Source: JAFLCL01 sp039809495 (lineage in GTDB: Bacteria > Myxococcota_A > Polyangia > Polyangiales > Sandaracinaceae). Taken from it: a DNA stretch of 64,000 nt. Made by a program: the position numbers and the translations under genes. Position 1 is the stretch's first letter; each line of letters starts with the position of its first letter. This document shows positions 25,254-33,482 of this stretch, one piece after another. The stretch lies in assembly GCA_039809495.1 (NCBI GenBank), contig JBDHVC010000007.1:48457-112456 (forward strand), in the 5' to 3' direction. The notes below the pieces were generated by a model. That model ran no database searches. It was given only the letters and a program-made list of their open reading frames with translations, and was not told where the DNA came from.

Positions 25254-26252
25254 ATGCGGCGTGCGCGTCGGCGGAGCGTCCTCCTCGCCTGGTTGGGTGT
25301 CATCGCGCTCGGCTGCGCGCAGGGGCGCACCGCGGACGAGCACCCCGACGCCCACGCGAGCTCACGCGACGCGGGAAGCGTGAGCGCGATCGACGCTCGA
25401 GCGGACGACTTCCCCGACGCGGCTCGGGATCCCGTCGACGCCTCGAGCGGCGGCCCGGACGCATCCCCCACGCTCCTCGACGCCGCGCCCGGCCTCGACG
25501 CGTTCAGCCCCGCGTGCGCGCCGCGCACCCGCTGCGGCGAGGCGTGCGTCGACACGACGAACGATCCCCTCAACTGTGGAGCCTGCGGCCGCGCGTGCAG
25601 CCTCCCCTTCGCGACGGCGACCTGCGTCGCGGGCCGCTGCTCGGTCGCGCGATGCGAGAGCGGTCGCGCCGACTGCAACGCGAGCGCGGACGACGGCTGC
25701 GAGGCGGAGTGCCGCCCCGGCGCGTGCACGACGTCGTGCGGCTCCACGGGGGCGCGCGTCTGCGCCGACGTGTGCGCGCCGAGCTGCACCGCGCCGGCCG
25801 AGATCTGCAACGCGCGCGACGAAGACTGCGACGGCGCCTGCGACGAGGGCCTCGCCGGCTGCCGCGTCAGCGTCACCCGCGCCTACCACGACGGGCTCCA
25901 CGCCCACCTCTACACGCGCTCGCCCGACGAGGCGACGCGGGCGGGGTACGCCATCGAGGCCCTCGCCTTCTTCGAGGTCTATCCCTCGCCGCTCCCGGGG
26001 CTCGTCGCGTTCCATCGCTGCCTGCTCTCGGGCGCTCATCGGCTCTACACCCTCGACGAGCGCTGCGAGGGGAGCGGCGGGATCGACGAGGGCGTCCTCG
26101 GCTACGTCGCGGCGACGCCCACCTGCGACGCCCGGCCGCTCCATCGCCTCGCGCGGTCGAACGATCACTTCTACACGACGTCGACCGCCGAGCGCGACTA
26201 CGCGGTGACCCTCGGCTACGTCAGCGAGGGGATCGCCGCGTACGTCTGGTAG
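25254..26252 (+). CDS. Cys-rich lipoprotein with C-terminal DUF5648-like domain
   Basis: 332 residues. A signal peptide ends in a lipobox (VIALGC). Residues about 25-85 are an Asp/Ala-rich linker. Residues about 88-205 contain many Cys in repeated short motifs (TRCGEACVDTTNDPLNCGACG, Stig1-like; DEDCDGACDEG). The C-terminal 125 residues show a DUF5648-type pattern: AYHDGLHAHLYTRSPDE, HRLYTLDE, DHFYTTSTAERDYAV and LGYVSEGIAAYVW, a domain seen in bacterial surface and peptidase-associated proteins. It is probably an outer-membrane surface protein. The gene diverges from dnaG. Confidence 0.75.
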   Translation: MRRARRRSVLLAWLGVIALGCAQGRTADEHPDAHASSRDAGSVSAIDARADDFPDAARDPVDASSGGPDASPTLLDAAPGLDAFSPACAPRTRCGEACVDTTNDPLNCGACGRACSLPFATATCVAGRCSVARCESGRADCNASADDGCEAECRPGACTTSCGSTGARVCADVCAPSCTAPAEICNARDEDCDGACDEGLAGCRVSVTRAYHDGLHAHLYTRSPDEATRAGYAIEALAFFEVYPSPLPGLVAFHRCLLSGAHRLYTLDERCEGSGGIDEGVLGYVAATPTCDARPLHRLARSNDHFYTTSTAERDYAVTLGYVSEGIAAYVW

Positions 26253-26373
26253 CGGCGAGGCCGCGCGTCGCGTTGGCGCAACCATCGGTCCTCGCGCGCA
26301 CCTCTACCGGACGCGCGGCGACGGCTCCATACCTCCGTCGCGCTCGAGACGAGCGACTCACGGAGGGATGAAG

Positions 26374-26901
26374 ATGACGAAGTGGAGTGTGGATCCGAGC
26401 CACTCGACCGCGGCCTTCACGGTGCGGCACATGATGATCACGAACGTCCGCGGCGAGTTCGGCAAGATCGAGGGGACGATCGAGTGGGATCCAGCGGCCC
26501 CGACCCAGGGCAGCGTCCAGGGCACCGCGGAGGTGGAGTCGATCGACACGCGCGAGCCCAAGCGGGACGCGCACCTCAAGAGCGCCGACTTCTTCGACGC
26601 GACCAACCACCCGAAGGTCAGCTTCGCGTCGAAGGAGCTGCGCCAAGGCAAGGGCGGGATCGAGGTCGTCGGCGAGCTGACGATCCGCGGGACGACGCGG
26701 CCGCTCACGATCCTCGTCGACGAGGTGACGGGCGAGCAGAAGGACCCGTGGGGCGGATCGCGCATCGGCGTCACCGCGCACGCGACGATCAAGCGCTCCG
26801 ACTTCGGGCTGAGCTGGAACGTCGCGCTCGAGGCGGGCGGGGTCCTCGTCTCGGACGAGGTGAAGATGAACTTCGACGTCTCGCTCGTGAAGGCGAGCTG
26901 A
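26374..26901 (+). CDS. YceI family protein
   Basis: 175 residues covering a complete YceI lipocalin-like domain: WSVDPSHSTAAFTVRHMM, then a VRGEFGKIEGTIEW strand, KSADFFDATNHPKVSF and GELTIRGTTRPLTI. YceI proteins bind isoprenoid-type lipids in a hydrophobic barrel. E. coli YceI is periplasmic, but no signal peptide is seen here, so this copy is probably cytoplasmic. Two ATGs six bases apart are possible; GGAGGG abuts the first and is 6 nt from the second, so the second (MTKWSVD) is chosen. Confidence 0.92.
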   Translation: MTKWSVDPSHSTAAFTVRHMMITNVRGEFGKIEGTIEWDPAAPTQGSVQGTAEVESIDTREPKRDAHLKSADFFDATNHPKVSFASKELRQGKGGIEVVGELTIRGTTRPLTILVDEVTGEQKDPWGGSRIGVTAHATIKRSDFGLSWNVALEAGGVLVSDEVKMNFDVSLVKAS

Positions 26902-26961
26902 AGGCGCGAGCGCGGCCGGCCCTCGCGTCGCCGGTAAGTTCCCATCACCCCTCGGCGCACG

Positions 26962-26967
26962 TAGCGT
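26962..26967 (+). promoter_or_regulatory. Candidate leaderless -10 hexamer TAGCGT, with TTCCCA 17 nt upstream
   Basis: TAGCGT lies 6 nt before the GTG at 26974. TTCCCA (26939-26944) is at the standard 17-nt spacing for a -35. No Shine-Dalgarno precedes the GTG apart from the G run in the spacer. Confidence 0.45.
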
Positions 26968-26973
26968 CGGGGG

Positions 26974-27522
26974 GTGTTCGGCTTCGAGCGATGGATCGAC
27001 GACGGCTGGCTCACGGCGCTCGTCTGCGTCGCGGGCGCGCTCGCGCTCCTCGCGGGGCTCCGTCGCGCCATCCAGCGCGCCGAGATCGCGCTCCGCGACC
27101 GGCTCTTCGTGCTCCTCGTCGCGGGCGGGCTCGTGCTCGCCGGCGTCGCGCCGTCGCTCGAGGCGAGCCCCGGGCGGCTCCTCGAGGAGACGGAGGCCAT
27201 CGCGCGCGCCCACCCCTTCACGATCGCCGGGATCGCGTTCGCGGTCGCGATCGTGCTCGTCGCGACGCTGGTGGCCTTGTGGGTGCGCTTCTGGGTGCGG
27301 ACGCTGCTCCGCCTCTCGATGCTCGGCGCGTTCGTCGTCCTCGTCTTCGCGTGGGCGATCGCGCGCTTCGCCCTCGTCGGCGACCTCGACGCGTGGACGA
27401 GCCTCGCGCTCGGCGAGCGCGCGTGGCGCGCCATCCTCGACGGGGTGGGCGTCGGCTTCGTCGTCGTCACGGTGCTCCGTCTGCTCGGGATCCGGCCCTC
27501 GGCGCCGAAGAAGACGAGCTGA
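26974..27522 (+). CDS. Small integral membrane protein, unknown
   Basis: 182 residues with four hydrophobic segments (about residues 13-32, 44-62, 83-107, 115-133) and a possible fifth near 155-172. Short charged loops and a basic C-terminus (PKKTS) suggest a cytoplasmic tail. I do not recognise a family. It sits between YceI and a lipoprotein gene on the same strand. Confidence 0.6.
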   Translation: MFGFERWIDDGWLTALVCVAGALALLAGLRRAIQRAEIALRDRLFVLLVAGGLVLAGVAPSLEASPGRLLEETEAIARAHPFTIAGIAFAVAIVLVATLVALWVRFWVRTLLRLSMLGAFVVLVFAWAIARFALVGDLDAWTSLALGERAWRAILDGVGVGFVVVTVLRLLGIRPSAPKKTS

Positions 27523-27543
27523 GCGTGGTGGGCGTCGCGGCAC

Positions 27544-27549
27544 TATGCT
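27544..27549 (+). promoter_or_regulatory. Candidate leaderless -10 hexamer TATGCT
   Basis: TATGCT lies 7 nt before the ATG at 27557. The alternative upstream ATG (27545) falls inside this hexamer, which supports the downstream start. Confidence 0.45.
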
Positions 27550-27556
27550 CGCGCCG

Positions 27557-28234
27557 ATGCTCGACGACGCCGCCCGACGTGTGACGTCCCGCTCCCTCGC
27601 CGGCGCGCTCTGCCTCGCGTGGGCCGCGTCGGCCGCCGGGTGCGCGAGCTGGGACGCCGAGGCGCGCGCGCGCGAGCAGGCGATCGCCGCGCTCGCGTGC
27701 GAAGCCGTGACCGTGATCGAGCGCTCCGAACTCCGCTTCCGCGTGGAGGGCTGCGGAGGCGCCGTCGAGGTGCTCTGCTCCTCCGGGCGCAACGAGCCCG
27801 TCTGTGTCGTCGGCCGAGCGCGGCAGGACGAGCGATCGGCGGGCCTCGCCGACGTCGGCGCCGGAGGCGAGGAGCCCGAGGGCGAGCCCTCGCGGCAGGG
27901 CAGCGAGGATGAGGCCGCGGCGATCGAGGCGCGGATCCGGAGCGGGCTCGACGCGCGCCGCGAGGAGATCCTCGCCTGTACCGGACGAAGCGCGAGCGTG
28001 GTCCGCGCCCGCTATGACGCGAGCGGCGCGGTCACGCTCACGCTCGCGGGCGATCTCGAGGGGAGCCCCGAGGAGGGCTGCGTCCGCGCGGCCCTCTCCG
28101 GCGTGCGGGTCTCGCCCGGCCACGCGGGGCTCGTCATGCACCTCGTCCGACACCCGGCCCCGCGCTCGAGCGAGCCGCGCTCGCCTCGCGCGAGCGACGA
28201 CGCCTCGGCGCCGAGCGAGAGCGACGGTCGCTGA
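27557..28234 (+). CDS. Lipoprotein with AgmX-like C-terminal domain
   Basis: 225 residues. The signal peptide ends in AASAAGC, a good lipobox. The mature N-terminal part has five Cys within 45 residues, followed by an acidic linker. The last 90 residues show the pattern of AgmX/PglI-type C-terminal domains: a Cys in ILACTGR, a central VVRARYDASGAVTLTLAG strand, and a second Cys in GCVRAALSGVRV. Such domains occur in myxobacterial gliding-associated proteins, but no gliding cluster is visible here. The C-terminal 25 residues are Ser/Asp-rich. The ATG is chosen because of the -10 hexamer before it. Confidence 0.65.
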   Translation: MLDDAARRVTSRSLAGALCLAWAASAAGCASWDAEARAREQAIAALACEAVTVIERSELRFRVEGCGGAVEVLCSSGRNEPVCVVGRARQDERSAGLADVGAGGEEPEGEPSRQGSEDEAAAIEARIRSGLDARREEILACTGRSASVVRARYDASGAVTLTLAGDLEGSPEEGCVRAALSGVRVSPGHAGLVMHLVRHPAPRSSEPRSPRASDDASAPSESDGR

Positions 28235-28309
28235 GCCTCACGGCACGAATCCGTCGCCCTGATCCGTGCTGCTCCGTCGTCGCCGCGGGCGCTGCCCAGA
28301 GCCCCTCCC

Positions 28310-28393
28310 TCACGCCGCGCGAGCCGGCGTGAGCCGCCCTCCCGCCGAGCCAGCGCGCTCGTGCCGGGCGGATCACGTCGAGCGAGGCGCGCT
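28310..28393. other. Structured 162-bp gap between convergent genes
   Basis: The gap 28235-28396 holds no gene. It contains TCACGCCG-7 nt-CGGCGTGA (28310-28332, perfect 8-bp arms) and AGCGCGCTCG pairing with CGAGGCGCGCT across a 21-nt loop (28352-28393, one bulge). No T tract follows, so rho-independent termination is uncertain, but its location between two stop codons fits a bidirectional terminator. Confidence 0.4.
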
Positions 28394-28396
28394 CTG

Positions 28397-30301
28397 TCAG
28401 CCACCGAGGAAGATCGGGCTCGACCACGCCATCTCGCCATCCTCGGTGACGACACGCCCATAGCTCCAAGGCGTCGCGACGCGGGCCTCGAGCGAGGCCT
28501 CGAGGCCGCTCGGCTCGACCCGCGCGACGACGCCGCTCGGACCGACGATCGCGAGCTCGCGGATCGGCGAGGCCGCGCGCGCGACGACGCGCATCGAGGC
28601 AGAAGGGAGCGCGAGCGCGGAGCCCATCGGGTGCTCGCCCTCGGCGCGCACGTCGAGGTAGATGGGCGCGCCGCTCGTCGCGTACGTCCGCCGCGCGCCG
28701 ATCGCCTCGAGGATGGCCTCGCGCGTTCGCGCGGTCGCGAGCACCGCCGTGAGCCCCGTCCGAAACGGATCGCGCTTCCTCGCGACGCCGTGGTGGTGGA
28801 GCAGGCCGTGGCCATCCGAGCACGCGATGAAGCCGAAGCGCCGCCCGCGCCCGAGGACGTCCTCGATCATCTGCCCGACCAGCTCGCCCCGCTGCCCGAG
28901 CGGATGCCCCGCGTGGAGATAGCAGCCGTGGCAGGAGCAGATCTCCCAGACGGGCTGGAGCGCCTCGTCGTGCGCGGCCTCGTCCGCGCCCGTCCACCCG
29001 ACGTGGTGCGGGACGGCGATCGCGCCGATCTCGCGGAGCGCGCGGAGCAGCCCCTCGCCGCTCGACGCCTCGTCGCGCGAGACGATCCGAGGACCGCTCG
29101 CGAGCGGATAGACCACCTTGTGGCCGGGCCCCGGGAACATCTTCCCCGTCCACTCGTAGGCGTGGAGCGTCACGAAGCGACCGGGCTCGTGGTGAGCGTC
29201 CGCGACGCCGCGGAGCAGCGCCCACTCGCCGGGGCCGATCCGCTTGCCGAGGAACGACTCGTGATCGGAGAGCGCGGCGAAGTCGTCGCCGTAGACGTGA
29301 CGCGCGCGCAGGTAGGGCTCGGCCGCCGCCCCGCAGCCGTCGGAGTGCGCGGAGTGTTGGTGGATGTCGCCGAAGAGCGTGAGGAGCCCGTATGCGCCGG
29401 CGGGATCGTCGCCGGCCGGCCGAGGCGGGACGTCGCGGTGCGGCCTCGCGACGAGCGCCGTCTCCGTCGCGCGGAGCGTCGGCGCTCCACCCCGCGGCAG
29501 CGGGGCCCTCGCGAGCACGATCCCCCGCCGATCGCGGCGCGCGAGGACGAGGCTCTCCCCATCGACGATCGCCGCCACGCGGCGCCCGCGGCATCCCCAG
29601 CTCCCGTCGTCACCCTCGAGCGGCGTCCGAGCGCCGAACCCGTCGCGACCGACGTCCTGCCGGTGGTAGCGATGCGAGCCGCGCCCAAAGAGCGCCAGCG
29701 CGCCGTCGGGGCCCACGACGAGCGTCGGGAATTCGAAGCCCTGCTCCTCCCCCGATCGATCGCGATCGCGATCGCGCATCTCGGCGCTCGGCTCGAAGAC
29801 TCGCCCCTCGAGGTCGACGAAGCGGAGCGCGATCCACTTCGTCAGATCGGCCTCGCCCGTGTCCTCGCGCCGGTTGTGGTGGAACGCGACCCACGTCCCC
29901 GCCGCCGTCCGGGCGAGCGCGGGCGCCATCGCGCTCGCTCGGCTCGACCACACCCGATGCTCGCGGGCGCCCCTCCGCAAGATGACCCGCGACTCTCCGG
30001 CGATGTGCTCGACCCGCGCCTCCTCGACGCCGTCGCTCGCCCGCGTATCGACGTCGCGCGCGTCCACCTCGATCCTGGGCGCCGCGCTCACGGTCAAGGC
30101 GAGGGGCGCGTCGGCCTCGGCGAGCACCTCGACGCGACGGATCGCCAGCGCCTCGTCGAGGTGCGCCCGCTCGTGGCGCTCCCGGGCTCCATCCCAGACG
30201 AGCGCCTCGAGCGCGAGCCCCTCTCCTGTCCGGACGAGCCTCGCCTCGCGCGCGTAGCGCGTCGCGGACTGGGGGAGGATCGTCTCGTTCGTCATTGGCA
30301 T
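28397..30301 (-). CDS. PHP-domain protein, DUF3604-like
   Basis: 634 residues, no signal peptide. The first 300 residues are an Arg/Glu-rich beta-like region with short blades (ALALFGRG..., VAAIVDGESLVLARRD). The C-terminal half is a PHP-superfamily metallo-hydrolase: FGDIHQHSAHSDG near residue 309, DFAALSDHES, LHAYEWTG, VPHHVGWTG, CSCHGCYLH and ACSDGHG supply His/Asp/Glu ligands. DUF3604 proteins combine these features; their substrates are undefined. The gene follows the CPBP protease by 6 bp and is probably its operon partner. A second ATG two codons downstream is equally possible as start. Confidence 0.8.
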   Translation of the reverse strand: MPMTNETILPQSATRYAREARLVRTGEGLALEALVWDGARERHERAHLDEALAIRRVEVLAEADAPLALTVSAAPRIEVDARDVDTRASDGVEEARVEHIAGESRVILRRGAREHRVWSSRASAMAPALARTAAGTWVAFHHNRREDTGEADLTKWIALRFVDLEGRVFEPSAEMRDRDRDRSGEEQGFEFPTLVVGPDGALALFGRGSHRYHRQDVGRDGFGARTPLEGDDGSWGCRGRRVAAIVDGESLVLARRDRRGIVLARAPLPRGGAPTLRATETALVARPHRDVPPRPAGDDPAGAYGLLTLFGDIHQHSAHSDGCGAAAEPYLRARHVYGDDFAALSDHESFLGKRIGPGEWALLRGVADAHHEPGRFVTLHAYEWTGKMFPGPGHKVVYPLASGPRIVSRDEASSGEGLLRALREIGAIAVPHHVGWTGADEAAHDEALQPVWEICSCHGCYLHAGHPLGQRGELVGQMIEDVLGRGRRFGFIACSDGHGLLHHHGVARKRDPFRTGLTAVLATARTREAILEAIGARRTYATSGAPIYLDVRAEGEHPMGSALALPSASMRVVARAASPIRELAIVGPSGVVARVEPSGLEASLEARVATPWSYGRVVTEDGEMAWSSPIFLGG

Positions 30302-30307
30302 CCGATC

Positions 30308-31288
30308 TCACGAGCCGCGCGGCGGCTCTCCATCCGTCGCGCTCCTCGCGCGCTCATGCGTCAGCGCGAAGCGAGCGTGGATCAGGCACGCCGCGAGCGC
30401 GAAGGCCATCGCGCAGAGGCCGAGGAGCCCGCCCTCGGGCCCGAACGCGCCACCCGTGTAGAGCGCGTCGCCCAGCACCTCGCGGTGAAAGAGGCTCGCG
30501 CCCTCGATCCCTTGCCCGCTCACCGGCATCCCCAGCACCGCCTGCGCCGTGTTCCACGCGAAGTGGAGCCCGATCGCGAGCCAGAGCCGCCCGGTGAGCG
30601 CGAACGTCACGCCGAGCAGGATCCCCGCGATGGCGACGTTCGCCGTCGAGAGCCAGCTCGCGTGGGGGTTCCCAGCGTGCGCGAGCCCGAAGACGACGGC
30701 GCTCAGGGCGAGGGCGAGCCCGCGCGAGGCCCGTCGCCCCACGCGCGCCTCGAGCCCCTCCGCGAGGTTCGTGAGCTGGTAGCCTCGAAACCAGAGCTCC
30801 TCCTCGACCGCGACGCCCACGAAGAGCAGCTTCGCCGCCGCCAGGCGGAGCAGACGCGAGCCGTCGATCGGGAGCAGCGTGTAGCGCGCGAGCCCGAGGC
30901 CGAGCTCGGCGATCGACACGAAGGCGATCGCCGCGATCCCGATCGCGACCCCGAGGAGCGCCTCCAGGATCGCCGCGCGATCGGGCCGACCGACGAGCGC
31001 GACGAGCGGACGATGATCGAGCCAGCGCGCACACGCGAGCGTCGAGAGGACGACCCCGACGATCTGGATGGCGAAGCCGACCGCGAGGGAGCCCGCGCTC
31101 GCGCCGAGCAGGTACACGAGCCCGCCGCCGGCGAGCGCGCTCGCGATCCCGAGGGCGCTCTGGACGACGAGCCGAGCCCACGTCCGGAGCCGGGCTCGCT
31201 CCGCGTCGAGGAAGATCCTCGAGACCCAGCCGCGGCGCGCGCCAGCGGACGCGACGCGCGGGGACGACGGCACGCCCTCCTCGAGCAC
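30308..31288 (-). CDS. CPBP-family intramembrane metalloprotease (Abi)
   Basis: 326 residues with about eight hydrophobic helices. The three CPBP/Rce1 motifs are present: EEELWFRGY (two Glu and Arg), FGLAHAGN (His) and HFAWNT (His, Asn). These membrane proteases cleave substrates within the bilayer, and relatives take part in bacteriocin immunity, prenyl-protein processing or signalling. The GTG start has GAGG 8 nt upstream and lies 8 bp after the FHA/zinc-ribbon stop. Another GTG five codons downstream is possible. Confidence 0.85.
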   Translation of the reverse strand: MLEEGVPSSPRVASAGARRGWVSRIFLDAERARLRTWARLVVQSALGIASALAGGGLVYLLGASAGSLAVGFAIQIVGVVLSTLACARWLDHRPLVALVGRPDRAAILEALLGVAIGIAAIAFVSIAELGLGLARYTLLPIDGSRLLRLAAAKLLFVGVAVEEELWFRGYQLTNLAEGLEARVGRRASRGLALALSAVVFGLAHAGNPHASWLSTANVAIAGILLGVTFALTGRLWLAIGLHFAWNTAQAVLGMPVSGQGIEGASLFHREVLGDALYTGGAFGPEGGLLGLCAMAFALAACLIHARFALTHERARSATDGEPPRGS

Positions 31289-31296
31289 CCCGCGCC

Positions 31297-32157
31297 TCAG
31301 CTCCCGCGGTAGCGCTCGAGCCGGAGCAAGCGCCCGAGCTCCGCGGTGGTGCGTCGCCCTCCCTGGCTCTGCTGCGCGCGATACCAGCCGAGGTAGCCGT
31401 CGAGGAGCGGGAGCAGATCCGGGAACGCCTGCGCGTCGAGCTCCTCGATGCGCTCGATGACCTCGTCCGCGAGCATGCTGCCGTGCCGCCGGTAGAGCGT
31501 GAACACCCAAGCGAGCCAGTCGCTCGAGCCCGTCAGCCGAGCGAGCCGCACGGCCGCCGACGCGATCACCTCGATGCGGTCGGGCTCGAGGGCGTCGCCC
31601 TGCGCGAGCCGCTCGTCGATCTCCTTGGCCGCGCGCCGCATGAGCCGCTCGGCCTCGACCGCGCGCCCAGCGCCGAGCGCGCGCTCGATCACGTCTCGCA
31701 AGAGATGAAACGTCCAGCTCCGCTTGGACTCGACGACGACCCCGCTCATCGTCTCCTCCTCCAGCATCGTCGGCGCGCCGCAGTTCGAGCAGCTCGCGGC
31801 GCCGTACGGGTAAGGCGTCCCGCACGCGTGGCAGAGCCGCATGTGCCCCGTCGGCCGCGCCGGCCTCTTGCGCTCTTGGACGACGATGAAGAGGACCTCC
31901 TGCGTGCCGAGGCGGAGCCGATCCCCGTCGTGGAGCTCGTGCTCGCCCTTGACGAGCCGCCCGTTCACCCGGACGCCGTTGCGGCTCCCCGCGTCGCTCA
32001 CGAACGCGACCTCGCCACGGATGACGATGCGCGCGTGCTGGCGCGAGATCAGCGGATCCTCGATCGTGACGTGGCAGTCGGTGCTCCGACCGATCAGGAT
32101 CTCGGGCCCGCTGATGTCGAACTCCTGAACGACGAAGCGCAGACGAAAGCGCGGCAC
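31297..32157 (-). CDS. FHA domain protein with zinc ribbon
   Basis: 286 residues, cytoplasmic. An FHA domain occupies about residues 1-95, with the phosphothreonine-binding signature GRSTDCHVTIEDPLISRQHA and SRNGVRVNG. A four-Cys zinc ribbon follows (CHACG...CSNCG, residues about 108-126). The remaining 160 residues are helical and unassigned. It starts a likely three-gene operon with the CPBP protease and the PHP protein. No Ser/Thr kinase is adjacent, so the phosphorylated partner must be encoded elsewhere. The GTG start is supported by a hexamer 7 nt upstream. Confidence 0.85.
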   Translation of the reverse strand: MPRFRLRFVVQEFDISGPEILIGRSTDCHVTIEDPLISRQHARIVIRGEVAFVSDAGSRNGVRVNGRLVKGEHELHDGDRLRLGTQEVLFIVVQERKRPARPTGHMRLCHACGTPYPYGAASCSNCGAPTMLEEETMSGVVVESKRSWTFHLLRDVIERALGAGRAVEAERLMRRAAKEIDERLAQGDALEPDRIEVIASAAVRLARLTGSSDWLAWVFTLYRRHGSMLADEVIERIEELDAQAFPDLLPLLDGYLGWYRAQQSQGGRRTTAELGRLLRLERYRGS

Positions 32158-32164
32158 GTCACCC

Positions 32165-32170
32165 AGTGTA
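32165..32170 (-). promoter_or_regulatory. Candidate leaderless -10 hexamer TACACT
   Basis: TACACT lies 7 nt before the GTG of the FHA/zinc-ribbon gene. GGGTGAC in the spacer is only a weak Shine-Dalgarno. Confidence 0.4.
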
Positions 32171-32220
32171 TGCGACGAGCTCCCGTCTTGGGTAGCGGAG
32201 TTCCGAGCGCGCGGGCGCCG

Positions 32221-33357
32221 TCAGAGATCCATGCCCGCGAAGGGATCGTCGCTCGTGCCAGAGCGAGCCCGGCTGCCCGACGAGCCCGACGACGACGAGC
32301 CCGACGACGACGAGCCCGACGACGACGAGCCCGACGACGACGAGCCCGAGCGGCCGCTGCTCGCGCTGCCGCTCGAGGACGAGTCGGGAGCGTCCGCGCG
32401 CCGCCGGATCCGACCGGAGAGGCGATCCGCGATGTCGGCGTTGGCGTCACCGCCGCCGTCGCCCCCCGCCGACGACGACTCCGAGTCGTCGCGCATCACC
32501 GACTCGACGAGCGCCGATCGCGCCTCCTGCCGTTGGACGGTGTGGGTGCGCAGGCTCGGGAGCTGCGCGAGCGTCGCCTTGTCCTCGAAGACGAGGCAGA
32601 AGAACCCGTAGAAGCGCGTCTGGTCGATGGCCCGCAGGCGCGTGGTCGCGTCCTGCCACTCGATCCAGCGCGTCGGCGGGCGCCCCTCGACGAGCGCCCC
32701 GGAGCGCTCGACGCCTGGCCCGAAGCGGCGCTGGATGGCCTCCGCGAACTGCTCGAAGGTCGCCCCCCCGAAGGCGCTCGCGTCGAACGCCTCGTAGCGC
32801 TTCCAGAGCCGGTCGTTGATGAAGAAGTAGTGGCTCGTCGCGTGGACGTCCTCCTCGCGAACGACGAGCATGGACTCGTTGTTGCCGTGGGTGAACTCGT
32901 CCCGGAGGAAGGAGGAGTCCCAGTTGGTCGGCGCGCCCGAGAAGCGCACGAAGGACCGCCGCATCCGCTGCAGCTCGGCCTGGAGATCCGTCCGGAGCCG
33001 GTCCTCCTCGATGGCGCCCGGCGCCTTGGCGAGCCGCGGCCGGTAGCGGTCCTGGAGCACCTTGGTGAAGTGATCGAAGGTCTCGCGAGGCGTCATCCCC
33101 CAATGGATGCCAGCCTCCTCGAGCGCCGGCGCGATGGCGGCGCTCTGGGGAGCCTCGGCGGGCGCGGCGGGCGCGGCGGCGTGGGCGGGCGTCCTGCGGC
33201 GGCTCGGGCGAGGCGATCGTCGCTGCGCCGAGGCATCCCACGCGAACGAGACCGCGAGGAGGCTGATCAAGCTGCTCGCGACGACGAGCACGAAGAGCGG
33301 AGTGCGCTTACCGGGGTGGGCAGGGATCGACACGAGGCCTCCGTGGGGGCGAACCAT
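32221..33357 (-). CDS. Exported Ser-rich protein with DPFAGMDL tail
   Basis: 378 residues. A basic N-terminus and a hydrophobic segment (residues about 21-38) form a signal peptide or signal anchor with cleavage near DASAQ. A linker rich in Pro, Ala and Arg follows. Residues about 75-285 form a folded domain with Trp/Tyr/Phe-rich strands (HWGMTPRETFDHF, HYFFINDRLWKRYEAF, YGFFCLVFEDKA), which I do not recognise. The C-terminal 60 residues are Ser/Gly repeats (SSSSG four times perfectly) ending DDPFAGMDL. I recall similar short acidic-hydrophobic tails in myxobacterial exported proteins. Confidence 0.6.
   Translation of the reverse strand: MVRPHGGLVSIPAHPGKRTPLFVLVVASSLISLLAVSFAWDASAQRRSPRPSRRRTPAHAAAPAAPAEAPQSAAIAPALEEAGIHWGMTPRETFDHFTKVLQDRYRPRLAKAPGAIEEDRLRTDLQAELQRMRRSFVRFSGAPTNWDSSFLRDEFTHGNNESMLVVREEDVHATSHYFFINDRLWKRYEAFDASAFGGATFEQFAEAIQRRFGPGVERSGALVEGRPPTRWIEWQDATTRLRAIDQTRFYGFFCLVFEDKATLAQLPSLRTHTVQRQEARSALVESVMRDDSESSSAGGDGGGDANADIADRLSGRIRRRADAPDSSSSGSASSGRSGSSSSGSSSSGSSSSGSSSSGSSGSRARSGTSDDPFAGMDL
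32288..32347. repeat. 15-bp tandem repeat, four perfect copies, in-frame
   Basis: GACGACGACGAGCCC repeats four times without mismatch and encodes Gly-Ser-Ser-Ser-Ser units in the C-terminal tail of the exported Ser-rich protein. Confidence 0.95.
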
Positions 33358-33366
33358 TCGCCGGTG

Positions 33367-33372
33367 AGTCTA
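33367..33372 (-). promoter_or_regulatory. Candidate -10 hexamer TAGACT
   Basis: TAGACT lies 9 nt before the ATG of the exported Ser-rich protein, implying a leader of only two or three bases. Confidence 0.35.
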
Positions 33373-33482
33373 CAGGGGGAGACGCCCGGGCGACACCGAG
33401 CGCGACGATGGGAACCGCTCAGACGCTCGAACCGACCGGATATGCAACGCCCTGGGTCGAGCGGCAGGAGCCGTGGCGGAGC

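Noticed and set aside
28310..28332. Classical rho-independent terminator
   Set aside because: The stem is good but no T-rich run follows on either strand; it was kept only as a structured gap.
32288..32347. Sequencing or assembly artefact from repeats
   Set aside because: The reading frame of the gene is intact on both sides and the unit is a multiple of three, so it was kept as a real repeat.
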